Under the pieces are notes generated by a model that did no database searches, was not told the origin of the DNA, and saw only the letters and a list, made by a program, of their open reading frames with translations. Shown here piece after piece: positions 34,090 through 41,642 of a DNA stretch of 41,642 bases; position 1 is the first letter of the stretch; each line of letters starts with the position of its first letter. The stretch is from the NCBI GenBank assembly GCA_016212965.1, contig JACRDA010000028.1:1-41642 (forward strand), read 5' to 3'. A program made the position numbers and the translations under genes. Source of the stretch: Myxococcales bacterium (lineage in GTDB: Bacteria > Myxococcota_A > Polyangia > Polyangiales > Polyangiaceae).

Positions 34090-34785
34090 TCAGCGCGGCG
34101 CCGCGCGCCGCGCCAGGAAGCGCTCTTGGAACGGGCGGAGCGCGGCGAGCGCGGCCTCCGGGGTGTCGACGCAGATGGGCAGCGCGAGGTCGGCCGGGCT
34201 CGCGTACGCCGTCGCGCCGCCGAGCATGTGCTGCCGGGCCCAGGCGACCAGATCGCGCCACATCGGACCGACCAGCACGAGCGGCACCTCGGTCGCGTGC
34301 CGCACCTGCAAGAGCTGCCAGACGAGCATGAGCTCGAGCGTGGTGCCGACGCCGCCCGCGACCACGACGAAGGCGTCCGACAGGCGCATGAACTGGTGCA
34401 GGCGCGTGAAGAAGGTCGCGTGCGTGTACACCTTCTCGACGTAGGGGTTCGCGTTCTGCTCGAAGGGCAGATCGATGCGCACGCCGATCGACTGCAGGCG
34501 GTCCTCGGGGTCGCCGAGCTGGCTGCCCTCGTTGGCGGCCTGCATGAGCCCGGGACCGCCCCCCGAGACGATGTCGCAGCCGAGCGCCGACAGCGCGCGG
34601 GCGAGCTCCTTCACGTCGGCGTAGAGCGCGTCGCCGGGCTTGATGCGCGCCGAGCCGAAGATGGTCACGCGGAAGTGCTCGCACGCGGGCGGCGGCACCT
34701 GTGAGAGGTGGTTCGCCGCCTGCCACAGGCTCAGCATGGCCGCGTCGACGTGCTCCGCCGAGCGCCCTCCGTCCCGCTCGCTCAT
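34090..34785 (-). CDS. LOG-family (lysine decarboxylase-like) protein
   Basis: This is a 231-residue Rossmann-type protein of the LOG/TIGR00730 group, known as cytokinin-riboside or AMP phosphoribohydrolases and nucleoside-5'-monophosphate hydrolases. The segments VTIFGSARIKPGD and CDIVSGGGPGLMQAANEGSQ are characteristic. The second motif, normally P-G-G-x-G-T-x-x-E, reads AGGVGTTLE here, so the proline is replaced by alanine while the catalytic glutamate stays. The ATG at 34785 overlaps the stop of the leucine dehydrogenase gene (ATGA), so the two are coupled. The biological link between them is unclear. Confidence 0.88.
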   Translation of the reverse strand: MSERDGGRSAEHVDAAMLSLWQAANHLSQVPPPACEHFRVTIFGSARIKPGDALYADVKELARALSALGCDIVSGGGPGLMQAANEGSQLGDPEDRLQSIGVRIDLPFEQNANPYVEKVYTHATFFTRLHQFMRLSDAFVVVAGGVGTTLELMLVWQLLQVRHATEVPLVLVGPMWRDLVAWARQHMLGGATAYASPADLALPICVDTPEAALAALRPFQERFLARRAAPR

Positions 34786-35867
34786 GGGGCCCCCCGGCCG
34801 GCGACGCCGGTGCCGCGCGCCCCGGCCGCGCTGCCTGCCTTGGCGAGGCGCTCCTCGACGATGAGGTCGGCCACGCGGTAGGTGGGGGTGAGCGTGCGCC
34901 GGCTGCGCTCGGCGATCTCGTAGATGGTGTCGTAGACCTGCAGGGTGCGCGCACGCGCCGCCTGCTCCTCGTAGCCGGTGAGCTCGAGCGCGACGTTGAT
35001 GAGCCCGCCCGCGTTGATGGCGTAGTCCGGCGCGTACAGGATGCCGCGCGCGTGCACGTCGTCGCCGTGACCGGGCTGCGCCAGCTGGTTGTTGGCGGCG
35101 CCCGCCACGATGAGGGCGCGGATGCGCGGGATGGTCTCGTCGTTCAGGGCCGAGCCGAGGGCGCACGGGGCGAGCACGTCGCACGCCACGTCGAAGATGC
35201 GGTCGATGGGCACCACGTTGGCCCCGAACTCGCGCATGGCGCGCTCGGCCTTGAGCGGGTCGATGTCGGCCACCGTGAGGCGCGCGCCCTCGGCGTCGAG
35301 CTCGCGGCACAGGTAGTAGCCCACGTGCCCGACGCCCTGCACGGCGACGTGCACGCCCTCGAGGGACTCGCGCCCGAGCTTCAGCTTCACGCACGCCTCG
35401 ATGCCGCGGCGCACGCCGAGCGCCGTGAAGGGCGACGGGTCACCCGAGCCACCGCCCGTGCCGACGACGTGGCGCGTGACCGAGCGGATGACCTCCATGT
35501 CGTCGAGGCCGGTGCCGGAGTCCTCGGCGGTGATGTAGCGGCCGCCGAGCTTGTCGACGAAGCGCCCGAAGGCACGGAACAGCGCGGCGCGGTCGAAGAG
35601 CTTCTGCGGGCGCAGCACGACCGCCTTGGCGCCGCCGTGCGGGAGCCCGGCCAGGGCCGCCTTGTAGGTCATGCCGCGCGCCAAGCGCAGGGCGTCGACG
35701 ATGGCCTCGCGCTCGTCGTCGTAGGCAAGGAAGCGGCACCCGCCGATCGCGGGGCCGAGGCGCGTGTCGTGGACGGCGACGACGGCGTGCATGTCGCTCG
35801 CGCCCTCGCGCGACAGGTGGAGCTCGCCGTAGTCGTAGCTCTCGAGCAGATCGAACAAGCGCACCAT
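34782..35867 (-). CDS. ldh: leucine (Glu/Leu/Phe/Val) dehydrogenase
   Basis: This 361-residue NAD-dependent enzyme deaminates branched-chain amino acids to 2-oxo acids and ammonia. The N-terminal catalytic domain has GPAIGGCRFLAY and GMTYKAALAGLPHGGAKAVV, with two lysines of the catalytic site, and AEDSGTGLDDM. The Rossmann part carries GVGHVGYYLCRELDAEGARLTVADID, whose G-x-G-x-x-G and acidic end favour NAD. YAINAGGLINVALELTGY is typical of the leucine dehydrogenase branch. In myxobacteria branched-chain keto acids feed iso-fatty acid synthesis, a possible role here. The stop overlaps the LOG-family start by four bases. The start is the ATG at 35867. Confidence 0.93.
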   Translation of the reverse strand: MVRLFDLLESYDYGELHLSREGASDMHAVVAVHDTRLGPAIGGCRFLAYDDEREAIVDALRLARGMTYKAALAGLPHGGAKAVVLRPQKLFDRAALFRAFGRFVDKLGGRYITAEDSGTGLDDMEVIRSVTRHVVGTGGGSGDPSPFTALGVRRGIEACVKLKLGRESLEGVHVAVQGVGHVGYYLCRELDAEGARLTVADIDPLKAERAMREFGANVVPIDRIFDVACDVLAPCALGSALNDETIPRIRALIVAGAANNQLAQPGHGDDVHARGILYAPDYAINAGGLINVALELTGYEEQAARARTLQVYDTIYEIAERSRRTLTPTYRVADLIVEERLAKAGSAAGARGTGVAGRGAP

Positions 35868-35921
35868 GGCGCCCGATCTACCACGAGTGGCGCGCCGCGC
35901 GCGCCACGGGGCGTCGGCTCG

Positions 35922-36923
35922 TCACCACAGGTCCGCGAGACCCCAGGGAGCCACGATCTGCAGATCGAGGCGGGCCGCGACGTAGCTCGCGGCCTCGCCG
36001 CCGAGCGGGGTCGTGAGGGGTACGAGCACACTGAGCGCCGGCGACACCCAGCGCGAGTGCAGGCGCACGACTGGCGCGAGTGTGAGGCCGAAGCGCTGCG
36101 CGTCGCAGGGCGCGGGGCACTCGGGCGAGGACACGTCTGCAGACAGCGCATAGACCTCGGCGTGATCGAGCGCGAGCGAGAGCGCGTCGACGACCCGTAC
36201 GCTCGCGAACAGGCCGCCGACGCCGCCGAGCTCGATGCGGTGCTCGCGCCCTACCGGGTCGCGCGTGACGACCGCGAGGTCGAGCCCCTGCCGCGCCTGG
36301 AGCGTGAGCGGCCCGACGACGTGGCGCACGACGAAGCTCGGCCGGAGCGTGAGCGTGAGGTCCTGGAAGGTCGGGTAGTCGCGCGGGTGCACGGCGCGCA
36401 GCGTGCGCACCACCTCGCCCTCGACCGCGTCGAACTTGCGCGGCAGGGGGATGACGAGCCCGAGGCTCCCGCCGGCCGACAGCCCCAGACGGCTCGACCA
36501 CAGGCCGCGCACCCAGAGCTCCGGGTTGGAGGGCACGAAGGCGTGCCCGCCGCTACCGGGCGCGGTGCCGGCCGGTACGCTCGCCGCCGCGAGGCCGGCC
36601 GCGATGCCGAGGTACCAGGTGCGGAGCTCGAGCGGCGTCTCGACGGCGAGGCGCCCCGCGTAGGCATAGGCCTGCTCGCCCGCGATGGGTGCGTAGGACA
36701 GCACGTCGGTGGGCGCGATGCCCGCCACCGTGTACTCGAGGTCGAAGACGGTGCCCGCGTGGGACAGGCCGGGCTCCGACGGCGGCCCCGGCACGTCGAG
36801 CGACGGCGCGGTGCGGCCCTCGTCGTCCGGCTCGGACGGCGGCGACTCGGCGCGCGCGCCCGCGCCGACGCCCGCCACCGCTCCCGCGAGCCCGAGCAAC
36901 AGCGACGGCAGCAGGCGCGCCAC
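35922..36923 (-). CDS. exported outer-membrane protein candidate
   Basis: This encodes a 333-residue protein with a signal peptide (about 1-25, LLPSLLLGLAGAVAGVGAGARA) and an acidic and Pro-rich linker. About 270 residues of alternating strands with glycine turns follow (LTLTLRPSFVVRHVVGPLTLQARQGLDLAVV, FGLTLAPVVRLHSRWVSPALSVLVPLT). The chain ends in WGLADLW, an aromatic C-terminus consistent with a barrel. No family is recognised. The GTG start lies nine bases after the RseP-type protease stop, so it is probably co-transcribed with it. It may be handled by the envelope-stress pathway, but that is only inferred from the neighbour. Confidence 0.62.
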   Translation of the reverse strand: MARLLPSLLLGLAGAVAGVGAGARAESPPSEPDDEGRTAPSLDVPGPPSEPGLSHAGTVFDLEYTVAGIAPTDVLSYAPIAGEQAYAYAGRLAVETPLELRTWYLGIAAGLAAASVPAGTAPGSGGHAFVPSNPELWVRGLWSSRLGLSAGGSLGLVIPLPRKFDAVEGEVVRTLRAVHPRDYPTFQDLTLTLRPSFVVRHVVGPLTLQARQGLDLAVVTRDPVGREHRIELGGVGGLFASVRVVDALSLALDHAEVYALSADVSSPECPAPCDAQRFGLTLAPVVRLHSRWVSPALSVLVPLTTPLGGEAASYVAARLDLQIVAPWGLADLW

Positions 36924-36932
36924 CGCCGCGCG

Positions 36933-38042
36933 CTACTTCCCGAGCTTGAGGTCGTTGAAGATCGTCACGTACAGGACGAGGCCGATGAGCATGATGAAGC
37001 CCACGATGTGGATGCGGGCCTCGACGCGCGCGTTGGGGCGCCGGCGCGTGGCGAGCTCGTAGCTGAGGAACATGAGCCGCCCGCCGTCGAGGGCCGGGAA
37101 GGGGAACAGGTTGAAGGCGCCGAGGTAGGCGGAGAGCGCGCCCATCAGGTTGAGCAAATCGGGCAGGCCGCGCTTGGCGGCGCTCGCCATCTCCTTCACG
37201 ATGACGCCCGGCCCGGAGAGCTGCACCTCGGCCTTGCCGCTGATCCAGGAGCCGAGCCCGACCACCAGGTCCTTGACGACCTCGGGCGGGCGCTTGAGCG
37301 CCAGCAGCAGCGACTCGCCGAAGGACACGTCCTCGCGCGGCGCCAGGAAGCCGACGCCGATCTTGCCCTTGCCGTCCTCGGCGTCGGTCGTCACGACGAC
37401 CTCGAGCTCCTCGCCCTGGCGGTCGACGCGCAGCGTGATCGCCTCGTCGGGATGCTGCTGGATCTGCGCCGCCATCTCGTCCCACTTGGCGACGGGCGTC
37501 CCGTTGACGGCGAGCACGCGGTCGCCGTCGTGCAGATCGGCGCGCGCCGCCGGCCGACCGTCCATGACGGCGATGGTGGTGTCGGGCGCGTCCACGTGCA
37601 CCGGCCGACCGCCGGCGAAGTAGCTGAAGAAGAAGAACACCGAGGCGAACAGGTAGTTCGCGAGCGGGCCGGCGAAGATCGTGACGATGCGCGCGAGCAG
37701 GCTCGCGTTGGCGTAAGAGCCCTTGTCCTTCGGGTCGTGCTCCTCGAGCGGGTTCATGCCCGCGATCTGCACGTACGCGAGGAAGGGGATCATCGCGAAC
37801 TGGAACACGGTCGGCCCGTGCTCGGGCTTGTGCTTGTGCAGCCGGAGCCGGACCTTGCCACCGATGGTCGTGAACCAGTAGTAGCCGTCCTGCGGCACGA
37901 TCTTGAAGAAGGTCGGGCCGAAGCCGATCGAGAACGTGATGACGCGCATTCCGAAGGCGCGCGCCGCAAAGAAGTGCCCCGCCTCGTGCACGATCATCAG
38001 CACCGCGAGGCCGAGGATGCCGATGGTGACGTAGCCAGCCAT
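36933..38042 (-). CDS. rseP: RseP-type site-2 intramembrane zinc metalloprotease (M50)
   Basis: This 369-residue inner-membrane protease cleaves within membrane segments of anti-sigma factors and remnant signal peptides. The first helix bears the zinc motif HEAGH at 19-23. The third zinc ligand is in NLFPFPALDGGRL at about 315. A single PDZ domain sits at about 160-250 (GDRVLAVNGTPVAKWDEM), between the second and third helices, as in the single-PDZ MmpA/RseP branch. Usual neighbours such as dxr, cdsA or uppS are absent. The gene follows an outer-membrane protein and precedes another on the same strand. The start is the ATG at 38042. Confidence 0.93.
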   Translation of the reverse strand: MAGYVTIGILGLAVLMIVHEAGHFFAARAFGMRVITFSIGFGPTFFKIVPQDGYYWFTTIGGKVRLRLHKHKPEHGPTVFQFAMIPFLAYVQIAGMNPLEEHDPKDKGSYANASLLARIVTIFAGPLANYLFASVFFFFSYFAGGRPVHVDAPDTTIAVMDGRPAARADLHDGDRVLAVNGTPVAKWDEMAAQIQQHPDEAITLRVDRQGEELEVVVTTDAEDGKGKIGVGFLAPREDVSFGESLLLALKRPPEVVKDLVVGLGSWISGKAEVQLSGPGVIVKEMASAAKRGLPDLLNLMGALSAYLGAFNLFPFPALDGGRLMFLSYELATRRRPNARVEARIHIVGFIMLIGLVLYVTIFNDLKLGK

Positions 38043-38088
38043 CCAGCGTCAGTCTAGCCGCAGGCCTCTCGGCCCGCACGTCTTCCCT

Positions 38089-38895
38089 TCAGTACCACTC
38101 GCCGCCGAGCCCCGCCGTGATGGTCACGAGCGCGTGCATGCCGTCGTCCTCGCTGAGGAAGGTCGGGTGCACGTCGAGGCCGAGTGCGAACGCCGCGCGC
38201 CGCGCGTCGTCCGGCGTGGGACCGCTGCCGAGCTCGAAGGCGAAGCGGCCGTGAGCGCCCGGCGCGACGCGAAAGCCCTGGTCGCACTCGGGCAGCGCGG
38301 GGAGCGTCGAGCCGTCGGGCAACGTCGTCGGCGTGCCCTCCTTGCACACGTAGGTGCCCATGAGATCGACCGAGCCCCCGACGCCGAGATCGAAGACGTG
38401 GAAGAAGGTGAAGCCGAGCAGGATCGTGTTGTAGTCGATGGCGCCCGCCGTGATCTGGCTCTCGAAGTCGGAGATGAGCGTGAGGAACGGAGTGTTCTGG
38501 TAGTAGATCGAGAAGAAGTGCGCGAGCTGCACGCCGAGGCGGCCCGCGACTCCGAGCACACCGCCGACGACGTTGGGGTTGTCCGGGACGACGAGCACGC
38601 CGGCGTTGAGGCTGAAGCCGCCGCGCAGCCGCACCTCGTCCTTGTTCGGGGCCTCGGCGGCGCCATCGCTCTTCGGGGCCTTGTCGGCGCTCTTGTCGCT
38701 CGGCGCGGGCGCCGGGCTCGGCGCGGGCGCCGGGCTCGGCGCGGGCGCGGGGCTCGGCGCGGGCTCGGGCTGCTGGGCCTGCGCCGCGACCGTGGTCCCG
38801 AGTGCGAGCGCGCACGCGAGCGCGGAGGCGAGCCGGCGGCGGGGGCGGTGGACGAGCGCCGAGGTCGGACGGAGCGCGACGAGCTCTTGCGGCAT
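38089..38895 (-). CDS. exported envelope protein with (PAPAPS) repeats
   Basis: This encodes a 268-residue protein. The N-terminus is basic and then hydrophobic (LASALACALALGTTVAAQA, about 21-40), a signal peptide with a long n-region. Next comes a tandem Pro-Ala-Pro-Ala-Pro-Ser repeat (about three copies, 45-65), coded by repeated GGCGCGGGCGCCGGGCTC-type units on the plus strand near 38705-38765. The rest has barrel-like strands (RLRGGFSLNAGVLVV, TILLGFTFFHVFDLGVGG, RFAFELGSG, HALVTITAGLGGEWY). The chain ends in tyrosine, as barrels often do. GAGAGGG lies upstream of the ATG at 38895. The protein is not recognised. Confidence 0.6.
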   Translation of the reverse strand: MPQELVALRPTSALVHRPRRRLASALACALALGTTVAAQAQQPEPAPSPAPAPSPAPAPSPAPAPSDKSADKAPKSDGAAEAPNKDEVRLRGGFSLNAGVLVVPDNPNVVGGVLGVAGRLGVQLAHFFSIYYQNTPFLTLISDFESQITAGAIDYNTILLGFTFFHVFDLGVGGSVDLMGTYVCKEGTPTTLPDGSTLPALPECDQGFRVAPGAHGRFAFELGSGPTPDDARRAAFALGLDVHPTFLSEDDGMHALVTITAGLGGEWY

Positions 38896-39222
38896 GACAA
38901 CCCTCTCTGCGGCGCGTGGGTGTGGAGGGCCCCGCGGCGGCAGGGGGCCGCGGACGCGCCATTCGCCCTGGGGTAGCGCAATCGGCCACGGGAACCAACC
39001 TGGGCGCCGCAGGGGTGACGCAGCGCGGCGGCGCCGGACTGACGCGACGCGTTGCGACGCGCGGCGCATGCCACGGCCCGATGCTGCGGTGGACGCGGAT
39101 GGTTGCCGGCCGCTGCGACCGCCGGGGTGACTCGATGCGTCACCGGCGACTCCGTGATCTCCGCGCCGAGAGTCATGGTTTTTCTGGATGTGCGGTGCAG
39201 GGTGGTTGGGGGTACCTGGTAG
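38896..39222. promoter_or_regulatory. divergent intergenic region with a possible operator
   Basis: The 327 bases separate the envelope protein (minus) from the PAS protein (plus), so both promoters should be here. I saw no convincing -35/-10 pair or gene. One short inverted repeat, GGTGAC-N7-GTCACC at 39126-39144, lies about 80 bases upstream of the PAS gene and could bind a regulator. The bases just before the PAS start have only a weak ribosome binding site. Confidence 0.4.
39126..39144. repeat. 6-bp inverted repeat, possible operator
   Basis: GGTGAC and GTCACC flank seven bases (TCGATGC). The arms are perfectly complementary and the spacing fits a dimeric regulator on one face of the helix, though a 12-bp palindrome of this size can arise by chance in GC-rich DNA. 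Confidence 0.35.
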
Positions 39223-40353
39223 ATGTTGTCCGCCTTTCCACCCTCCGCAACGACACGCGCCGTGGGCCTGTGCGTCCTCGACGAGGCAGGACGGTTGCTC
39301 GCGACGGACGCCGCGTGGCACGCCCTCGCGGCCGAGAGCCCCGCACTCACCCTGCTCGTGGCGGCGAGCGCGAGCGACCTCGGGCCGGACACGGGGGCGG
39401 CCGGGTGGCGCGCCGTGGCCGCCGGGATCCGCGCGGTCGCGCGCGGCGAGCGGAGCGAGCTGTCGCTCGAGCCCGAGGAAGGGACGGAGCACGGGACGCG
39501 CTCGTTCCTCGTGCGGGTGACGCGCCTCGTCGGCGCGGAGCCGGTGCGCGTCGTCGTCACCTGCGAGGAGACCACCGCAAGGCGGTGCGCGCTCGCGGCC
39601 GAGCGCACGGACGAGGAGCGCCTGCGCTGCCTGCACGAGCACATGGCCGAGACGCTCACCGTGTTCGAGGTCGTGCGCGACGCCGAGGGGCGCGCGGTCG
39701 ATCTCGCCTTCGCGGAGCTCAACCCCGCGGCGGTCCGGAGCGTGGGCCTGCCGCTCGAGCGCATCCTCGCGCGGCGCTACCGCGAGGTCTTCCCCTACGC
39801 GAGCGCCGCGCGCATCGCGCGCCTCGCCGAGGTCGCGGCGACCGGCCGCCCCTGCACGCTGCACGGCTGGGTCCCGACCGGCGACGGGGCGCGCTTCGTC
39901 GAGGAGCGCTGCTACGCGGCGGGCGAGGACCGGGTCGCCGTGCTCGGCACGGACCACACCGAGACCGAGCACCTGCGACTCGAGAAGCGCAGCAGCGAGG
40001 AGCGGTACCGCGCCCTCGCGGCGGCGATCTTCGACGGCATCGTCGTCACGGACGGCGACTCCATCATCGACGCGAACGAGGCCTACGCGCGCATGCACGG
40101 CTGCGCGCGCGACGACATGCTCGGCGTGCCGGTGTTCCGCTTCGTGGCCCCGGCCCACCACGAGCGGCTTCGGCGGGCGCTCTCCGACGGCGACGGCTGG
40201 CTCGAGCCCTTCGAGGACGTGCGCGCGGACGGCTCGACCGTGGCCGTCGAGGCGCGCGGCTACGCAGCCCACTGGGGCGGCCACGGCGTGCGCATCACGG
40301 CCGTCCGAGAGCTCGACGCGCAGGGCACGAGCCACTCCACGGGCCGCCCGTAG
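39223..40353 (+). CDS. PAS-domain protein without an output domain
   Basis: This is a 376-residue cytoplasmic signalling protein built from PAS domains. The last (about 265-365: YRALAAAIFDGIVVTDGDSIIDANEAYARMHGCARDDMLG) is the clearest. A middle one (about 145-260: MAETLTVFEVVRDAEGRAVDLAFAELNPAAVRSVG) and a more divergent first one (about 10-110: AVGLCVLDEAGRLLATDAAWHALAAES) are also present. There is no histidine kinase, GGDEF or other output domain, so it presumably passes a signal by protein contact. No gene for an obvious kinase partner is adjacent. The start is the ATG at 39223. Confidence 0.78.
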   Translation: MLSAFPPSATTRAVGLCVLDEAGRLLATDAAWHALAAESPALTLLVAASASDLGPDTGAAGWRAVAAGIRAVARGERSELSLEPEEGTEHGTRSFLVRVTRLVGAEPVRVVVTCEETTARRCALAAERTDEERLRCLHEHMAETLTVFEVVRDAEGRAVDLAFAELNPAAVRSVGLPLERILARRYREVFPYASAARIARLAEVAATGRPCTLHGWVPTGDGARFVEERCYAAGEDRVAVLGTDHTETEHLRLEKRSSEERYRALAAAIFDGIVVTDGDSIIDANEAYARMHGCARDDMLGVPVFRFVAPAHHERLRRALSDGDGWLEPFEDVRADGSTVAVEARGYAAHWGGHGVRITAVRELDAQGTSHSTGRP

Positions 40354-40468
40354 CCGGCGAGCCCGCGGCCAAGTCCTGCCCGGAGGACGGCCGGGAGCCG
40401 GCCCGGAGCCGTCCTTGCCCGCCGGGAGGCCTTGGGTTAGGTTGCGCGCGCTCTCGAAGGACCGAGCG

Positions 40469-40870
40469 ATGGTGAAGGGCTCCACGAACGTGCGCGGCAC
40501 GTCCCCGACGGGGACTGCGGGCAAGGCCGAATCCTACGCGCCGAGCGTGCTCGCGCGCGGGCTGCGCATCCGCGGGCGCGTCCGCGGCCAGGGCGACCTC
40601 GTCGTCGAGGCGGACATCGAGGGCGAGGTGAGCGTGTCGGGGGAGCTGCGCGTCGAGGACGGCGCGAGCGTCACCGGCAACGTCGAGGCGCGCCTGCTCG
40701 TCGTGAACGGCACGGTCGAGGGCGACGTGCGCACCGCGGGCGCGGTCTCGGTCGGAGCGCACGGTCGGCTGCGCGGCGACGTCGCCGCGAGCGCGCTCAG
40801 CATCGAGGAAGGCGCGAGCTTCGACGGGCGCGTCGAGGCCGATTTCGAGCTCCCCGCGGCGCTCGCCTGA
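40469..40870 (+). CDS. bactofilin, first of three
   Basis: This encodes a 133-residue bactofilin. A short N-terminal tail (about 1-30, polar and Ser/Thr/Gly rich) leads into the beta-helical core of repeated short strands: SVLARGLRIRGRVRGQGDLVVEADIEGEVSVSGELRVED and on. Bactofilins polymerise into filaments without nucleotide and act as scaffolds for shape, polarity or chromosome positioning. The ATG at 40469 is preferred over an upstream GTG or ATG frame because the extension lacks family features. Two more bactofilin genes follow at 21 and 8 bases. Confidence 0.88.
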   Translation: MVKGSTNVRGTSPTGTAGKAESYAPSVLARGLRIRGRVRGQGDLVVEADIEGEVSVSGELRVEDGASVTGNVEARLLVVNGTVEGDVRTAGAVSVGAHGRLRGDVAASALSIEEGASFDGRVEADFELPAALA

Positions 40871-40891
40871 GGGCCGCAGGCAAGGATCAGC

Positions 40892-41206
40892 ATGGCAGCA
40901 ACGGTCATCGGACAGGGGATCAGCATCGAGGGAGAGATCACGGCCGACGGCGACGTCGTCGTGAGCGGCTCGGTGCGCGGCAAGATCACGGTGGACGGCC
41001 AGGTCACGGTCGAGCCCGACGCCGTCGTCGAGGCGGACATCGGCGCGCAGGCGGTGTCGATCGGCGGCTCCGTGACCGGCAACGTGACGGCGAGCGAGCG
41101 CGTCGATCTGCTCGGCGGCGGGCGCCTCGTCGGCGACGTGAAGGCGACCCGGCTCACCATCGCGGACGGTGCGACGTTCAAGGGCAACGTCGACATGGAA
41201 GCGTGA
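40892..41206 (+). CDS. bactofilin, second of three
   Basis: This encodes a 104-residue bactofilin with a very short N-terminus: the beta-helical core starts at residue 4 (TVIGQGISIEGEITADGDVVVSGSVRGKITVDGQ) and continues almost to the end. The small size resembles the short BacN/BacO-type members of myxobacteria. It lies between the other two bactofilin genes on one transcript, so co-assembly or a division of labour is likely. The gene is intact. Confidence 0.9.
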   Translation: MAATVIGQGISIEGEITADGDVVVSGSVRGKITVDGQVTVEPDAVVEADIGAQAVSIGGSVTGNVTASERVDLLGGGRLVGDVKATRLTIADGATFKGNVDMEA

Positions 41207-41214
41207 GCACAAGC

Positions 41215-41642
41215 ATGGGCTCGACCATCGCAGAGGGCACGGTCATCAAGGGGCGGATCTCGGGCGACGGCGATCTCGAGGTGCACGGGCACGTCGAGGG
41301 GTCGATCGAGCTCGCCGGTGAGCTCACGGTCGGGGCGACCGGGCTCGTGAAGAGCGATCTACGCGCCCGCCGGCTCACGGTGTCGGGCGCGGTGCGGGGC
41401 GATCTCCACGCGACCGAGGCCGTCGTGCTCGAGCCCGGCGCGCGCGTGGTCGGCGACCTCGTGGCGCCGAGCGTGGGCGTGCGCGAAGGCGCGCTCGTGC
41501 GCGGGCGCATCACGACGGGCACGCCCGCCGAGGCCGGCGAGGCGAAGGCGGCGGCGCGCGAGCCCGCTCGCGCCGAGGCACCGAAGGCCATCGCCCGCCC
41601 CGCGGCCCGGCCCGAGCCGGTGCGCGCCGCCCGACCCGTCGC
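41215..41642 (+). CDS. bactofilin with C-terminal tail, third of three (cut by window end)
   Basis: This is the start of a third bactofilin, 142 residues visible and open at the edge. The core (TIAEGTVIKGRISGDGDLEVHGHVEGSIEL to VRGRITTG, about 4-100) is followed by an Ala/Arg/Pro-rich tail (EAKAAAREPARAEAPKAIARPAARPEPV) that runs off the end. In Myxococcus xanthus the third protein of the bacNOP cluster, BacP, has a long C-terminal extension, which this resembles. Start is the ATG at 41215. Its real length is unknown. Confidence 0.87.
   Translation, partial: MGSTIAEGTVIKGRISGDGDLEVHGHVEGSIELAGELTVGATGLVKSDLRARRLTVSGAVRGDLHATEAVVLEPGARVVGDLVAPSVGVREGALVRGRITTGTPAEAGEAKAAAREPARAEAPKAIARPAARPEPVRAARPV

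Noticed and set aside
30396-34331. A long plus-strand frame opposite the beta-barrel, rdgB and rph genes
   Set aside because: It is compositionally biased (Arg, Gly, Ala, Glu) with no motif, and lies opposite well supported genes.

Overview
The window is a very GC-rich chromosomal segment with dense, tightly packed genes on both strands. I read it as a Myxococcota (Polyangia-like, formerly Deltaproteobacteria) genome. The support is an AgmX/PglI-type periplasmic protein, many threonine- or serine-rich lipoproteins, an FG-GAP and a right-handed beta-helix surface lipoprotein, an FHA-GAF-adenylate cyclase, three consecutive bactofilins and a leucine-dehydrogenase-type enzyme. This is an inference from gene content; there is no rRNA or other phylogenetic marker here, and I saw no tRNA, CRISPR array, prophage or intact insertion sequence.

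Layout. 1-3.2 kb is accessory: a small membrane protein, a DUF433-type antitoxin with a PIN-like toxin, another membrane protein and a VapBC pair. 3.3-9.3 kb holds a FIST sensor protein divergent from a MacA/MacB-like export set (adaptor, ATPase, permease), followed by an AgmX/PglI protein that appears fused to an ExbD-like domain. 9.3-18.2 kb is an envelope and lipoprotein region: an ACE-like M2 peptidase, a VWA lipoprotein with a perfect hairpin behind it, a beta-barrel candidate, the coupled FG-GAP and beta-helix lipoproteins, and a DUF1801 protein. 18.2-18.9 kb holds the most notable gene. 19-22 kb has a large lipoprotein and a nucleotidyltransferase toxin-like pair. 22-27 kb has accA, the cyclase and glpK. 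27.0-27.4 kb is a small element with 87-bp inverted repeats. 27.6-30.2 kb has a UPF0158 protein, an exported SurA-like protein and a third PIN-toxin pair. 30.5-38.9 kb is a run of minus-strand genes: beta-barrel protein, rdgB, rph, LOG-family protein, leucine dehydrogenase, outer-membrane candidate, RseP-type protease and another envelope protein. 39.2-41.6 kb has a PAS-only protein and three bactofilins, the last cut by the window edge.

Main find. Two adjacent minus-strand reading frames (18643-18897 and 18397-18642) are one gene interrupted by a single in-frame TGA. The TGA sits where the first cysteine of a thioredoxin CxxC motif belongs (U-M-A-C). A 7-bp hairpin with a GGUCG loop begins 20 nt after the TGA, matching the layout of a bacterial SECIS element. 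I interpret the gene as a membrane-anchored thioredoxin-fold selenoprotein that ordinary gene calling would split in two. A degenerate copy of its 3' end lies just downstream.

Other themes are four toxin-antitoxin-like pairs of different families in 30 kb, each with overlapping reading frames; several stop/start overlaps that suggest translational coupling; and a high density of exported proteins of unknown function.
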